This document shows, piece after piece, positions 50,988 to 59,513 of a stretch of 64,000 bases of DNA. Numbering within the stretch: position 1 is the first letter of the stretch; each line of letters starts with the position of its first letter. The notes beneath the pieces were generated by a model that was given only the letters and a program-made list of their open reading frames with translations, searched no databases and was not told where the DNA came from. A program made the translations under genes and the position numbers. This stretch comes from an uncultured Candidatus Binatia bacterium (GTDB lineage Bacteria; Desulfobacterota; Binatia; Bin18), in NCBI GenBank assembly GCA_958296235.1, contig OY282457.1, positions 1,426,501 to 1,490,500 on the forward strand, given 5' to 3'.

Positions 50988-51737
50988 ATGGCATACGACC
51001 CGGCCAAACATCACCGCGGCTCCATCCGTTTACACGGCTACGATTATTCGCAACCAGGAGTGTATTTTGTCACCATTTGCACACAAAACAGCGAATGTCT
51101 GTTTGGCTACATTGCGGGTGGTGAAATGGTATTGAGCGAGGCAGGTCGAATGGTACAGAGCGTATGGGATGAATTGCCTATGAGTTACTCCGGCATCGAA
51201 ACAGACGCATTCATCATCATGCCCAACCATATGCACGGGATCATCACCATCCAACCCTCCGACGTGGGCCCGTCGTCGTCCCCCGTAGGGGCAGGCCCCC
51301 GTGCCTGCCCTGATGACGCGCCACAATCGCCCGATGTAGGGGCAGGCCCCCGTGCCTGCCCGCCCCACCGTATGTCCCGAAAACAACCACCTCCCGCCGG
51401 ACACGCCCCACCTCCCGCCGGGCAACCACAGGGGGTTGCCCCTACACAGGCAATGGCGTTGCCGAATGTGGTGCATCGGTTCAAAACGTTGACCACGAAA
51501 CGATATACGGACGGCGTCAAACGCCACGGGTGGAAACCGTTTCCTGGCCGATTATGGCAACGTAACTATTGGGAACACGTTGTCCGCAACGAACGGGAAC
51601 TGCACCGGATTCGTGAATATATCTGCACGAATCCGGCAAAATGGGAATTAGACCGTTTGTACCATCCACCATCGGGACCGGCTAATAAGGTCCGGGAGCA
51701 CACGGTGGAATACGCCGTAGAGGAATGGATGGTATGA
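50988..51737 (+). CDS. REP-associated tyrosine transposase (RAYT, Y1_Tnp) with internal REP copies
   Basis: 249 residues, start MAYDPAKHHRGSIRLHGYDY. The Y1/HUH core has GVYFVTICTQN, the metal-binding His81-x-His83 in MPNHMHGIITI, and the probable catalytic Tyr194 in RNYWEHVVRNERELHRIREYICTNP. Between them, residues 96-153 form a low-complexity insert encoded by REP palindromes: VGAGPRACP appears at 100-108 and 117-125, and AGQPQGVAPT at 144-153 is read through a reversed copy. RAYTs process REPs as single-strand hairpins. Here the gene has been invaded by its own substrate without loss of frame. Confidence 0.88.
   Translation: MAYDPAKHHRGSIRLHGYDYSQPGVYFVTICTQNSECLFGYIAGGEMVLSEAGRMVQSVWDELPMSYSGIETDAFIIMPNHMHGIITIQPSDVGPSSSPVGAGPRACPDDAPQSPDVGAGPRACPPHRMSRKQPPPAGHAPPPAGQPQGVAPTQAMALPNVVHRFKTLTTKRYTDGVKRHGWKPFPGRLWQRNYWEHVVRNERELHRIREYICTNPAKWELDRLYHPPSGPANKVREHTVEYAVEEWMV
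51285..51310 (+). repeat. REP palindrome inside transposase gene, copy 1
   Basis: GTAGGGGCAGG, loop CCCCCGTG, CCTGCCC. Read in the coding frame it gives VGAGPRACP. It is in the same orientation as the flanking copies. Confidence 0.85.
51336..51361 (+). repeat. REP palindrome inside transposase gene, copy 2
   Basis: The same 26 bases as the copy at 51285, 25 bases further on and in the same coding frame, giving the second VGAGPRACP. Confidence 0.85.
51386..51420 (+). repeat. Direct repeat CACCTCCCGCCGG
   Basis: CCACCTCCCGCCGG occurs at about 51388 and again at about 51408, giving the repeated peptide PPPAG inside the transposase insert. It joins REP copy 2 with the reversed copy. Confidence 0.7.
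51420..51445 (-). repeat. REP palindrome inside transposase gene, reversed copy 3
   Basis: On the minus strand it reads GTAGGGGCAACC, CCCTGT, GGTTGCCC. The plus strand is read in frame as part of AGQPQGVAPT. It is inverted relative to copies 1 and 2, giving the head-to-head arrangement of BIME-type clusters. Confidence 0.85.
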
Positions 51738-51772
51738 ATCACCCTCCCCTCGTCGTGCGTCGCAATTCTCGT

Positions 51773-51798
51773 GTAGGGGCAACCCCCTGTGGTTGCCC
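51773..51798 (+). repeat. REP palindrome downstream of the transposase
   Basis: GTAGGGGCAACC, CCCTGT and GGTTGCCC, 36 bases after the transposase stop. With the copy at 50946 it brackets the gene. Confidence 0.85.
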
Positions 51799-51868
51799 TG
51801 GGCGGGGTGGTCGCCGGGCCGGTCGCACCGTATGCTGATATACCATTAGAGGCAGGGAGGGAGGAGTC

Positions 51869-53101
51869 ATGCCGGACCAGCTGAATTTAGACCCTTTTGT
51901 ACCTGATGTGTTGGAAGACCCCTACGCGGTCTACGCCGAGCTGCGACGTCGGGGCGTCTATCAACTGCCTGACACCCCCATGTTCATCGCAACCCGATTC
52001 CGCGACGTCGAGTATGTCCTGATGCATCCAGAGCTGTTTTCGGTCCACGGCCTCACGGAAGGACTCACCCGCGATACCCCGGAGATTCGGGAGATCGAGG
52101 CTCAGGGCTGGCCGGACGTCAATGTCCTCAGTAAGGCCGACCCCCCCGAGCACACGGGCTATCGAAGCGTGGTCAACCGGCCCTTCTCCGCCCAGAGCGT
52201 GAAAACGCTCGAACCCCGCTTACAGGCGATCGCCAGCCGTTTGATTGACGCCTGCCTGGAGAGCAACGAGATCGAGTTTGTCAGCCAGTTTGCCCGGCCC
52301 TTTCCGCTCTACGTCTTTGCCGAGCTAATGGGCTTGCCGGAGGAAGATATTCCCCAGGTAAAGCGGTGGTGTGATGCCCGGATTGAACGCATGAGCGGGA
52401 CCATGATCAGCCACGAGCAGGAACTCGCCTGCGTGCGCCTGGCGGTGGAGTTTCAGCACTATCTGTTTCATCAGATCGAAGAGCGCCGGGCAGCGCCCCG
52501 CGACGACCTGATCTCTCATATGGTGACGGCCTCGGTGGAGAAATTCGGGGGGCGCTCGCTGACGACTGAAGAACTGATCAGCATGATCGATATTATCCTG
52601 CTGGGGGGCAACGACACCACGATCAATTTGCTGAGTAGCGGCTTGGCGCTGCTGCTCCAGCACCCGGAGCAACTGGCCCTGGTGACGGCAGACCCCGCGC
52701 TGATTCCCAACTTCGTTGAAGAAGCGCTGCGGATCGAATCTCCGGTCCAGTGTCTGTTCCGAACGGTCAAAGAGGACACTCAGATAGACGGCGTCCGGCT
52801 GCCCAAAGGCTCCCGGGTGGCGGTCATGTATGGCGCGGCCAACCGGGACGCCGAGCAGTTTCCAGACCCGGAGCAGTTTGACGTGCGGCGGCCGAACGCC
52901 AGAATGAGTGTGGCCTTTGGCGCGGGGGTACATTTCTGTCTGGGCGCTTCGTTGGCGCGCCTGGAAGGGAAAGTCGCCTTTGAGGCCCTCCTGAGCCGGC
53001 TGGGGACCCTGCGTCTGGCCGAGGGCAAGAACGACTTCCGCTACGCCGTTAACCCCGTTATCCGCGGTCTCAAAGAACTGCATATCGAGTGCGACCCATA
53101 G
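51869..53101 (+). CDS. Cytochrome P450
   Basis: The 410 residues start MPDQLNLDPFVPDVLEDPYAVYAEL after GGGAGGGAGGAGTC. I-helix GGNDTT, the ExxR motif EEALRIESPVQCLFR, and the heme loop FGAGVHFCLG with Cys ligand are present. It is a soluble bacterial P450 with the Asp-Thr pair in the I-helix. It is followed by a sigma-54 activator gene. No ferredoxin partner is encoded beside it. Confidence 0.92.
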   Translation: MPDQLNLDPFVPDVLEDPYAVYAELRRRGVYQLPDTPMFIATRFRDVEYVLMHPELFSVHGLTEGLTRDTPEIREIEAQGWPDVNVLSKADPPEHTGYRSVVNRPFSAQSVKTLEPRLQAIASRLIDACLESNEIEFVSQFARPFPLYVFAELMGLPEEDIPQVKRWCDARIERMSGTMISHEQELACVRLAVEFQHYLFHQIEERRAAPRDDLISHMVTASVEKFGGRSLTTEELISMIDIILLGGNDTTINLLSSGLALLLQHPEQLALVTADPALIPNFVEEALRIESPVQCLFRTVKEDTQIDGVRLPKGSRVAVMYGAANRDAEQFPDPEQFDVRRPNARMSVAFGAGVHFCLGASLARLEGKVAFEALLSRLGTLRLAEGKNDFRYAVNPVIRGLKELHIECDP

Positions 53102-53398
53102 GGTAAAGCGATCGATGATGGGCAGGGGGCCTGACGTATGACAAGCGGAGCTGAGGAAGAGAGATCCGGTCAACGCAGAAACGATGAGGCATGTTCAGGT
53201 ACGGGCACGAAGCGGAGGGCTCGTCCAGAGGCTTTGAGCAGACAATGTAGCATCCCACCGCCTGGTTTCAGGAGAATTCGCCGGCCCGCTGAGCACTGAG
53301 CGGTCGAATTTCGACTATGACAATCGACTCCTAGAAGAGCTCTCGAGCCCTGTATTTACGCTTGTTCTCTTGGCTGGAATGTGCCAAGAACGGAGCGT
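53102..53398. other. Intergenic region before the sigma-54 activator
   Basis: No gene. GTCGAA-T-TTCGAC at 53303-53315 is a perfect short palindrome and a candidate operator for the regulator or its target. I see no clear sigma-54 (GG-N10-GC) promoter and no strong sigma-70 promoter here. Confidence 0.4.
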
Positions 53399-54196
53399 AT
53401 GGCCGAGTACTTCCCAGATGAGCTGACGCTTGCGCCCTTTTTGAATGCCCTGGATGTGGGGGTGATTATCATTGACCAGACTGGGACAATGGTCTGGGCA
53501 AATGACAAGCTTTACCAACTCACCGATCTCACCCCAGCTCAGTTGGTCGGTCTCAAGACGAAGGAAATGGCGAAGCTGCCAGCCATTCAAGCAAGTGTAA
53601 ACCCGGAGTGGGTCAAGGACTCATTCTGGGAAGCTGTCCGGGAGAATGGGCAGGTCACAGACACCACTCAGCCACGCTATGGCTATGCGCAACTGGGAAA
53701 TGGAGTCCAACTCCTGTCCGCAGAGCACTATATCCGGAATGAAGCGGAAGGGCTGCGCTACATCGTCCTTACCGTCCAGGCCTCGGCTGACCTGCTCACT
53801 GCCAGAGAAAAAATTGGTGAACTCGAACAGCGCACCGCGCTGTATCAAGAACAGCTCAGCGCCCTCCACACTCGCGTGTTAGGTCAGGATATCGTCTACC
53901 AGAGCGAAAGCCTGAGCCGAGTCTTTGAACGGGCACTCCGCCTGGCTCGCCTAGAGGGGAATATCTTCTTGACGGGTGAAACCGGCGTGGGCAAGAGCCT
54001 GTTAGCCCAGTACATCCATACTATGAGTGCGCGCTCCAGCGGTCCCTTTATTCACGTCAACTGTGCCAGCCTGCCAGCCTCACTGATTGAAGCCGAATTG
54101 TTTGGCTATGCCGAAGGGGCCTTCACCGGGGCAAAACGAAAAGGCCGCCGTGGGGTCATTGAGATGGGTCAAGACGGGACTGTTTTTTTTGGATGA
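53399..54196 (+). CDS. Sigma-54 activator, PAS and AAA+ N-terminal part (frameshifted gene)
   Basis: 265 residues from the ATG after CGGAGCGT. A PAS-like domain (LDVGVIIIDQTGTMVWANDKLYQL, about 19-120) is followed by a linker and the AAA+ domain with Walker A GETGVGKS (193-200) and the sigma-54 contact loop GAFTGA (240-245). The frame stops just after GQDGTVFFG in a run of eight T. Removing one T gives GTVFLDEIG, the Walker B motif, and continues through the next frame to a complete activator. So the gene is broken, misread, or rescued by slippage. Confidence 0.85.
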   Translation: MAEYFPDELTLAPFLNALDVGVIIIDQTGTMVWANDKLYQLTDLTPAQLVGLKTKEMAKLPAIQASVNPEWVKDSFWEAVRENGQVTDTTQPRYGYAQLGNGVQLLSAEHYIRNEAEGLRYIVLTVQASADLLTAREKIGELEQRTALYQEQLSALHTRVLGQDIVYQSESLSRVFERALRLARLEGNIFLTGETGVGKSLLAQYIHTMSARSSGPFIHVNCASLPASLIEAELFGYAEGAFTGAKRKGRRGVIEMGQDGTVFFG

Positions 54197-54890
54197 GATT
54201 GGCGACATGCCGGTCGAGATGCAGGCCAAGCTGCTGACCGTTTTAGAGGACAAAGAGATACGTCGCCCTGGAGCAGAACAGACAGTGAAAATAGACGTTC
54301 GCTTCCTCGCGGCGACAAACAGACAGCCCGAGACGTTGTTGCAGGAGCAGACCTTACGGAATGACTTGTACTACCGCTTAGCTATGAACCGGATTGACCT
54401 GCCGCCCTTGCGGGAACACCCGGAAGATATCCCGGCCTTGATAGGCGCGACTCTGGCCGAGTTTAACGAAAAGCATACAACAGCCCTGACCCTGCATCCT
54501 GAGCTCATAGAACACGTCCAGGCCCTTCCCTTCCCCGGTAATATTCGTGAGCTCAAGAACGTGGTGTGGCAGATCGCCTCGGAGAGCGGCCAGACCACAG
54601 GTAAGATCACGCTCCAGATGCTTCCCCCGGAACTCATGCCAACCATTCACAGTTCAAGGGCCATCCCCTCTCAGACAGCCCTTCCCCCACGAGTCGTAGA
54701 GACCGGGACTGAGGAAGCGCAACACTGGCAGACATTTTGTGAGGAGCACCAGGGCGATGTGTATGCCATGGCGGACGCGCTCGGCGTTCACCGCACCACG
54801 GTTATCCGCAAGCTCAAGAAATACGGTCTGCCTTACGCCCGCAAGCCTCGGGTGCAGCGAGCTTCGCCCAAAACGGTCGCCCCATCGTAA
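54183..54890 (+). CDS. Sigma-54 activator, C-terminal AAA+ and Fis-type DNA-binding part (frameshifted gene)
   Basis: This frame supplies FFLDEIGDMPVEMQAKLLTVLEDKEIRRPG, the sensor I region RFLAATNR, sensor II/R-finger region RNDLYYRLAMNRIDLPPLREHPEDIP, PGNIRELKN, and the C-terminal helix-turn-helix AMADALGVHRTTVIRKLKKYGL of TyrR/Fis type. It continues the activator of 53399-54196 after the T8 run. No ribosome site supports independent translation from Met54210 or later. Confidence 0.82.
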   Translation, partial: FFLDEIGDMPVEMQAKLLTVLEDKEIRRPGAEQTVKIDVRFLAATNRQPETLLQEQTLRNDLYYRLAMNRIDLPPLREHPEDIPALIGATLAEFNEKHTTALTLHPELIEHVQALPFPGNIRELKNVVWQIASESGQTTGKITLQMLPPELMPTIHSSRAIPSQTALPPRVVETGTEEAQHWQTFCEEHQGDVYAMADALGVHRTTVIRKLKKYGLPYARKPRVQRASPKTVAPS

Positions 54891-54939
54891 ACCCTGATGG
54901 CGAACCAAAGATTCAAATCTGTAACCGCCTTAAGTCTCC

Positions 54940-55242
54940 CTATCCAGGCGAGTCGTGTTTATGCGCTTCCACATAGGTACGGAGTACCGCTTGTATCTTC
55001 CGCTGATAGCCTTTCCCGTGTTGTTTGAACCAGTGCAGTACATCGGCATCGACTCGGATACTAATTTGCTGTTTGCGTTTGAGCAAAACGAGGCGCGCTT
55101 TTGTCCAATCCGGGTCCGCTTCAGCTTCATCCGGGTCTTCACCAACAAATGGAAAGATTCTTTGTTGCAAGGGTCTTTTCAGTCCGCAGGGAAAACGCAC
55201 CCTGTGCGCACGGTGTGCAGCGTGCAGGAGATTGCGGCGCAC
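54940..55242 (-). CDS. BrnA-family antitoxin, orphan
   Basis: A 100-residue frame from GTG. The C-terminal part carries the BrnA pattern: DPDEAEADPDWTKARLVLLKRKQQISIRVDADVLHWFKQHGKGYQRKIQAVLRTYVEAH, a ribbon-helix-helix antitoxin that represses its own promoter and neutralises the BrnT toxin. The first 35 residues are not similar and the true start may be further in. No BrnT gene precedes it. Therefore it is a toxin-less remnant or an immunity-like factor. Confidence 0.75.
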   Translation of the reverse strand: MRRNLLHAAHRAHRVRFPCGLKRPLQQRIFPFVGEDPDEAEADPDWTKARLVLLKRKQQISIRVDADVLHWFKQHGKGYQRKIQAVLRTYVEAHKHDSPG

Positions 55243-55394
55243 ACCGTTACCGTTTCGTCCCGCTCATCTGCCTCTGTCCTTTCTAAACGCCTGATTCCCT
55301 GAGAATTATTTCCTCACTCATTCTCGCAGGAGCGTTGGCACCGACATTGCTGTTCTCTAGGTCCATTGCGCATCAACCAGATAGGAGAAGAGCG

Positions 55395-55610
55395 ATGGCC
55401 CCAAAAGCCAATCACACTGACCCAGCACATGTTCGTCCTCGCACCAAAGTGTCTCTGCAAAAAACCTTGCGCGCCCTTGGAGGACGCGAGATCAGCGCGG
55501 ATGAGCCTTTGCGCGCAGACGAGCGTTATGGACTGAGCATTGAGGGACGACGGTTTGTGTTTCGTGACCCTGCCACCTTCCACCGCTTTAAGGAGGAGTT
55601 ACGCACCTGA
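55395..55610 (+). CDS. Hypothetical small basic protein
   Basis: 71 residues from the ATG after ATAGGAGAAGAGCG. Sequence: MAPKANHTDPAHVRPRTKV, then LQKTLRALGGREISADEPLRADERYGLSIEGRRFVFRDPATFHRFKEELRT. A helix-strand-strand-helix order is likely. No family recognised. Its stop overlaps the CTG that is the probable start of the next gene (CTGA), so the two are translationally coupled. Confidence 0.65.
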   Translation: MAPKANHTDPAHVRPRTKVSLQKTLRALGGREISADEPLRADERYGLSIEGRRFVFRDPATFHRFKEELRT

Positions 55611-55636
55611 GCGATAAAAAAACGGACAAGGGGATT

Positions 55637-56497
55637 TTGGTTCGTAAGGTGCAGTTCGAGTTTCCCGAGAACTTCAAACCCTACTGGAACCCCACCAAGC
55701 CCGTCCTCAGCCAGTTAGCCAACGGCGCCTCCATGCTGCTGCCCTATATGGAGCCGTTTATCATTGACTCCATTCGGAAGGCGACGAAACACATCTCTGA
55801 TCCTGCTTTGCTAGAAGAAGCCAAAGCTTGGATGGGCCAGGAAGCCCAGCACTGTAAACAACACCGCCGGTTCAACGAGATGCTGATTGCCAAAGGCTAT
55901 CCCCAACTTCGCGGGCGGGAAAAGCCGATGGAGCGAGAGTATCAAGAACTCGGCAAACGCTCTCTCAAATACCAGGTCGCGTATACGGCCGGCTTTGAAG
56001 TTATGGCCTTGTCGATTGCACATATGCTGATCGAACAGCGTAAACATTTTTTTGGTGAGGCCGATCGACCCGTAGCTTCCATGTGGCTGTGGCATTTGAT
56101 CGAGGAAATCGAACACAAGAACCTTGCCTTTGATGTGTATCAACATCTGTATGGTGGACATTGGTATCGAGCCTACGGCATCCTGTGCGCTCTCATCCAT
56201 ATGATGGGCCTTATCCGGGGCACCTATATCGTGTTGCTCAAGGCTGATGGCCTATGGGGCAAGTGGAAGACCCGTTGGACAATCAAGAAGATTGCCTTCC
56301 GATTGTTTGTATCCTTCCTACCACGCACCATCCGTTACGCCATGCCGGGCCATCATCCGTCCCATGTCGCCAATCCGGAATGGATGAAGGAGTGGGTCGC
56401 GCTATTCGACAAAGGGGAAGTTGGGCTGACTAAGCTCGATACTACCAAGATGTCTTTGTCTCCAAAGGAGATGCTCCCTGCGCAATACACAAGCTGA
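55637..56497 (+). CDS. Metal-dependent hydrolase, PF10118 type
   Basis: 286 residues from the TTG at 55637. An in-frame CTG at 55607, overlapping the previous stop, has the better ribosome site (AAGGAGG, 10 bases) and would add SDKKTDKGI. The core is a helical bundle with the metal motifs GQEAQHCKQHRRFNE and HLIEEIEHKNLAFDVYQ, and several hydrophobic helices that may touch the membrane. The reaction of the family is not established. It heads, with the small upstream gene, the rightward catabolic run. Confidence 0.85.
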   Translation: MVRKVQFEFPENFKPYWNPTKPVLSQLANGASMLLPYMEPFIIDSIRKATKHISDPALLEEAKAWMGQEAQHCKQHRRFNEMLIAKGYPQLRGREKPMEREYQELGKRSLKYQVAYTAGFEVMALSIAHMLIEQRKHFFGEADRPVASMWLWHLIEEIEHKNLAFDVYQHLYGGHWYRAYGILCALIHMMGLIRGTYIVLLKADGLWGKWKTRWTIKKIAFRLFVSFLPRTIRYAMPGHHPSHVANPEWMKEWVALFDKGEVGLTKLDTTKMSLSPKEMLPAQYTS

Positions 56498-56557
56498 CAG
56501 AAATCATTACCCATCGAGACGGCTTATGTGTCGTCGAAAAACGGACAGGAGGTAATA

Positions 56558-58303
56558 ATGCATGATCTCATCGTTCAAGGCGGAACGATTGCTGACGGAA
56601 CCGGACAACCCAGTTTCACTGGAGATATCGCAGTTACGGATGGCAAGATTAGCGGGGTCGGTTCGGATTTGGGCCAAGCGAAACGGACATTAAAGGCGGA
56701 CGGACTGATAGTAGCCCCTGGCTGGGTGGATGTGCATACCCATTATGATGGCCAGGTATCGTGGGACCCGTTGCTGACTCCATCGCTGTGGCATGGAGTG
56801 TCTACGATCGTTATGGGTAATTGCGGTGTGGGCTTTGCGCCGGTTGTACCTGAGCGGCGTGAAGAACTGATTGGCATGATGGAAAGCGTTGAAGATATTC
56901 CGCGCCAATCCTTGTCGGCTGGTATCGACTGGCAGTGGGAAACCTTCCCAGAATATCTAGACGCGCTCGACGCTATTCCCCGCACGATTGATGTTGGCAC
57001 GCAGATACCGCATATCCCTTTGCGCCTATACGTCATGGGCGAGCGGGGAGCTGGCAAAGAATCAGCTGCCCCAGAAGATATCGAACAAATGGCGACCGTG
57101 GCTCGGGCTGCCATCGAAGCCGGTGCGTTAGGCTTCTCCACCTCTCGAACTATGGTCCATGCCACGCCAGAAGGCGTGCCCGTCCCTGGTACCTTCGCCA
57201 GCCCGGATGAGTTGTTAGGTATTGGTCGCGGGATTACCCAAACCGGACGTGGCCTTATGGAAGTCGTCTCAGACGCTGTACTTGGACAAAACATTGATAG
57301 CGAACTCGGTTGGATGCAGGAGCTGGCGGCAAGCGGCTGCCCGGTGACATTCTTACTCGCGCAGACAAACCCACACCCTCATGTCTGGCGCGATATCTTA
57401 CAGCGCTGTGAAACAGCCACGAATAACGGAGCACGGATTATTCCGCAGGTCTTTGCCCGACCGGTCACTATTCTGTTCAGTTTTCAAGGTGAAAATCCGT
57501 TCCAATATTTGCCGAGTTATGCACCGCTTAAGGCTCTCCCGCATGCAGAAAAAATGCAGGCCCTACGCAACCCTGATGTGCGCAAACGCCTGCTGACCGA
57601 AGAAGACCCAAACACGGCTGGTATGTCTATCTTGTATCAACAGGAATCCACGTGGCGGATGACCTACCCCATGGGCCAGCCGCTCAACTACTTCTCTGAT
57701 GGAGACACTAATGTCGCTGCCATAGCTGCCCGGCGTGGCTGTGATCCGCGTGAAGTTGTGTATGATCTGTTGTTAGAGGACGATGGACGCGCCTTCCTTA
57801 TGTATGCCATTGCCGGCTATGCCGAGCAGAGTCGTGACCCGTTGTACGAAATGCTGACCCATCCCATGACCGTCATGGGTGGCAGTGACTCGGGTGCCCA
57901 TATGCGCACGATCTGTGATGCCAGTGTCCAGACCTTTATGCTTATCGACTGGGTACGGAACCGCGCCGAAGACGATCCGTACCATCTCCCGATTGAGCTT
58001 GTGGTTAAGAAACAGAGCCGCGATACAGCCCGGCTGTTCGGTATGCATGATCGGGGCACCCTCGAACCCGGCATGAAAGCTGATTTGAACCTCATAGACC
58101 TGGATGCGCTCCACATTGAGAAGCCGGAAATGGTACACGATCTGCCTGCCGACATGCCCCGCCTGATGCAAACGGCCCGAGGCTATGTGGCCTCATTAGT
58201 CAGCGGAGAAGTCGTACAAGAAAACGGCGAAGCAACCGGGGCCCGTCCTGGAAAAGTCGTTAGAAGCGGCGAGTGTGCACAACAGCAGCGGGCAACTGCG
58301 TAA
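56558..58303 (+). CDS. N-acyl-D-amino-acid deacylase (D-aminoacylase)
   Basis: 581 residues; the start MHDLIVQGGTIADGTG follows ACAGGAGGTAATA, and the upstream Met at 56528 is not supported. It is an amidohydrolase with His60-x-His62 (VDVHTHYDGQ), Cys89 in MGNCGVGFAP as in D-aminoacylases, and the metal Asp in GGSDSGAHM. It should hydrolyse N-acylated D-amino acids or related amides. It is followed 12 bases later by another amidohydrolase, suggesting consecutive steps in one operon. Confidence 0.88.
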   Translation: MHDLIVQGGTIADGTGQPSFTGDIAVTDGKISGVGSDLGQAKRTLKADGLIVAPGWVDVHTHYDGQVSWDPLLTPSLWHGVSTIVMGNCGVGFAPVVPERREELIGMMESVEDIPRQSLSAGIDWQWETFPEYLDALDAIPRTIDVGTQIPHIPLRLYVMGERGAGKESAAPEDIEQMATVARAAIEAGALGFSTSRTMVHATPEGVPVPGTFASPDELLGIGRGITQTGRGLMEVVSDAVLGQNIDSELGWMQELAASGCPVTFLLAQTNPHPHVWRDILQRCETATNNGARIIPQVFARPVTILFSFQGENPFQYLPSYAPLKALPHAEKMQALRNPDVRKRLLTEEDPNTAGMSILYQQESTWRMTYPMGQPLNYFSDGDTNVAAIAARRGCDPREVVYDLLLEDDGRAFLMYAIAGYAEQSRDPLYEMLTHPMTVMGGSDSGAHMRTICDASVQTFMLIDWVRNRAEDDPYHLPIELVVKKQSRDTARLFGMHDRGTLEPGMKADLNLIDLDALHIEKPEMVHDLPADMPRLMQTARGYVASLVSGEVVQENGEATGARPGKVVRSGECAQQQRATA

Positions 58304-58315
58304 TGGAGGAAACCT

Positions 58316-59467
58316 ATGAGTACCTCAAAGAGTGGACTGATTGTCGATGCAGACGGGCATGTCTTAGAGCCTTTGGATACGTGGCAAAAATACATTGACC
58401 CCAAATACCGCGACCGGTCCGTGCGCATGGAGCGCGATGAGAATGGCTGGGAAGTATTGTTGTTCGATAACAAGCCGTGTGAACTCGCCCGTGGCACGCT
58501 TGGCGCGATCGGTGGCGTGGGCTCAGATGCCGAGGAACTCGAAGCCTTTTTCACCCCAGGCAAGCGAACGTATGCTGATGGTGCTCCGCTGGGCAGTTAC
58601 GATCCAACCGCGCGTATCAGAGTGATGGATGAAGAGCAGATCGATGTTGCCCTGTTGTATCCGACTCTTGGGATATTCTGGGAAGGCTGGGTCACGGAAG
58701 CCAAGCTGGCCGCAGCATATACGCATGCCTACAACCGCTGGATTATCGACTTCTGCAGCGACCATCCCAAGCGACTGTTTCCAATTGCCCATATCTCCCT
58801 GCTCGACCCGGAAGGCGCAGTAGACGAAGTAAAATGGGCTAAGGAGCAAGGCTGTGTGGGCGTATATCTGTCGCCGGATATGCCTGCCCGAGGCGGCAAA
58901 CATTTTGATGATCCGGCCTTTGTCCGTTTTTGGGAGACGGTGCAAGATTTAGACATGCCCGTTGGGTTTCATGTAGTCGTGCGTGATAACCCTTCGTTTC
59001 AAGAATGGCTCAAGCCAGATGCGTCAGCTGGATTATTTACCTTTGCCTTTCTGGCCATTGATGTGATGGCTGCCTTCACCCAAATGATGTCGTTGGGTAT
59101 GTTTGAGAAATATCCACGTCTGAAATGTACCGTCCTTGAATCCGGAGCCAACTGGATCTCGGCCTGGCTTGACCGCCTCGATCACAAGTACCGCCCCATG
59201 GCCAGCCGGACCTCTCTGAAAATGCCACCGAGTGAGTATTTCTATCGTCAATGCCTGGTGTCGGCAGACCCTGATGAAACGCTGACCGCCAAGGTCATCG
59301 AACATATTGGGGCCGACTATTTTCTGTGGGCGTCTGACTATCCGCATATTGATGCTGATTTTGGAGTCGTCAAAGAACTCAAGGAACGCATTGCGCCGTT
59401 ACCCGCGCCAGATCAGCGCAAAGTGCTGGGTGAGAATGCAATCCGTTTCTATGGATTGAACGTGTAA
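58316..59467 (+). CDS. Amidohydrolase, ACMSD-like (amidohydrolase_2)
   Basis: 383 residues after GGAGGAAACCT. It begins IVDADGHVLEPLDTWQKYIDPKYRDR and has LYPTLGIFWEGW, HAYNRWIIDFCSDHPKRLFPIAH, and the C-terminal WASDYPHIDADF. It is a homologue of the genes at 17818 and 63237, and very close in layout to the latter. The reaction is C-C or C-N hydrolysis or decarboxylation at a metal centre. It lies between the D-aminoacylase and an SDR. Confidence 0.9.
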   Translation: MSTSKSGLIVDADGHVLEPLDTWQKYIDPKYRDRSVRMERDENGWEVLLFDNKPCELARGTLGAIGGVGSDAEELEAFFTPGKRTYADGAPLGSYDPTARIRVMDEEQIDVALLYPTLGIFWEGWVTEAKLAAAYTHAYNRWIIDFCSDHPKRLFPIAHISLLDPEGAVDEVKWAKEQGCVGVYLSPDMPARGGKHFDDPAFVRFWETVQDLDMPVGFHVVVRDNPSFQEWLKPDASAGLFTFAFLAIDVMAAFTQMMSLGMFEKYPRLKCTVLESGANWISAWLDRLDHKYRPMASRTSLKMPPSEYFYRQCLVSADPDETLTAKVIEHIGADYFLWASDYPHIDADFGVVKELKERIAPLPAPDQRKVLGENAIRFYGLNV

Positions 59468-59513
59468 GCCAGATAGAGATGTTTGAATTCCTGACTGGCG
59501 AAGGAGGCGCGTT

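Noticed and set aside
51284-51445. REP cluster considered as a transcription terminator splitting two genes
   Set aside because: The reading frame is continuous through it and the catalytic residues on both sides belong to one family.
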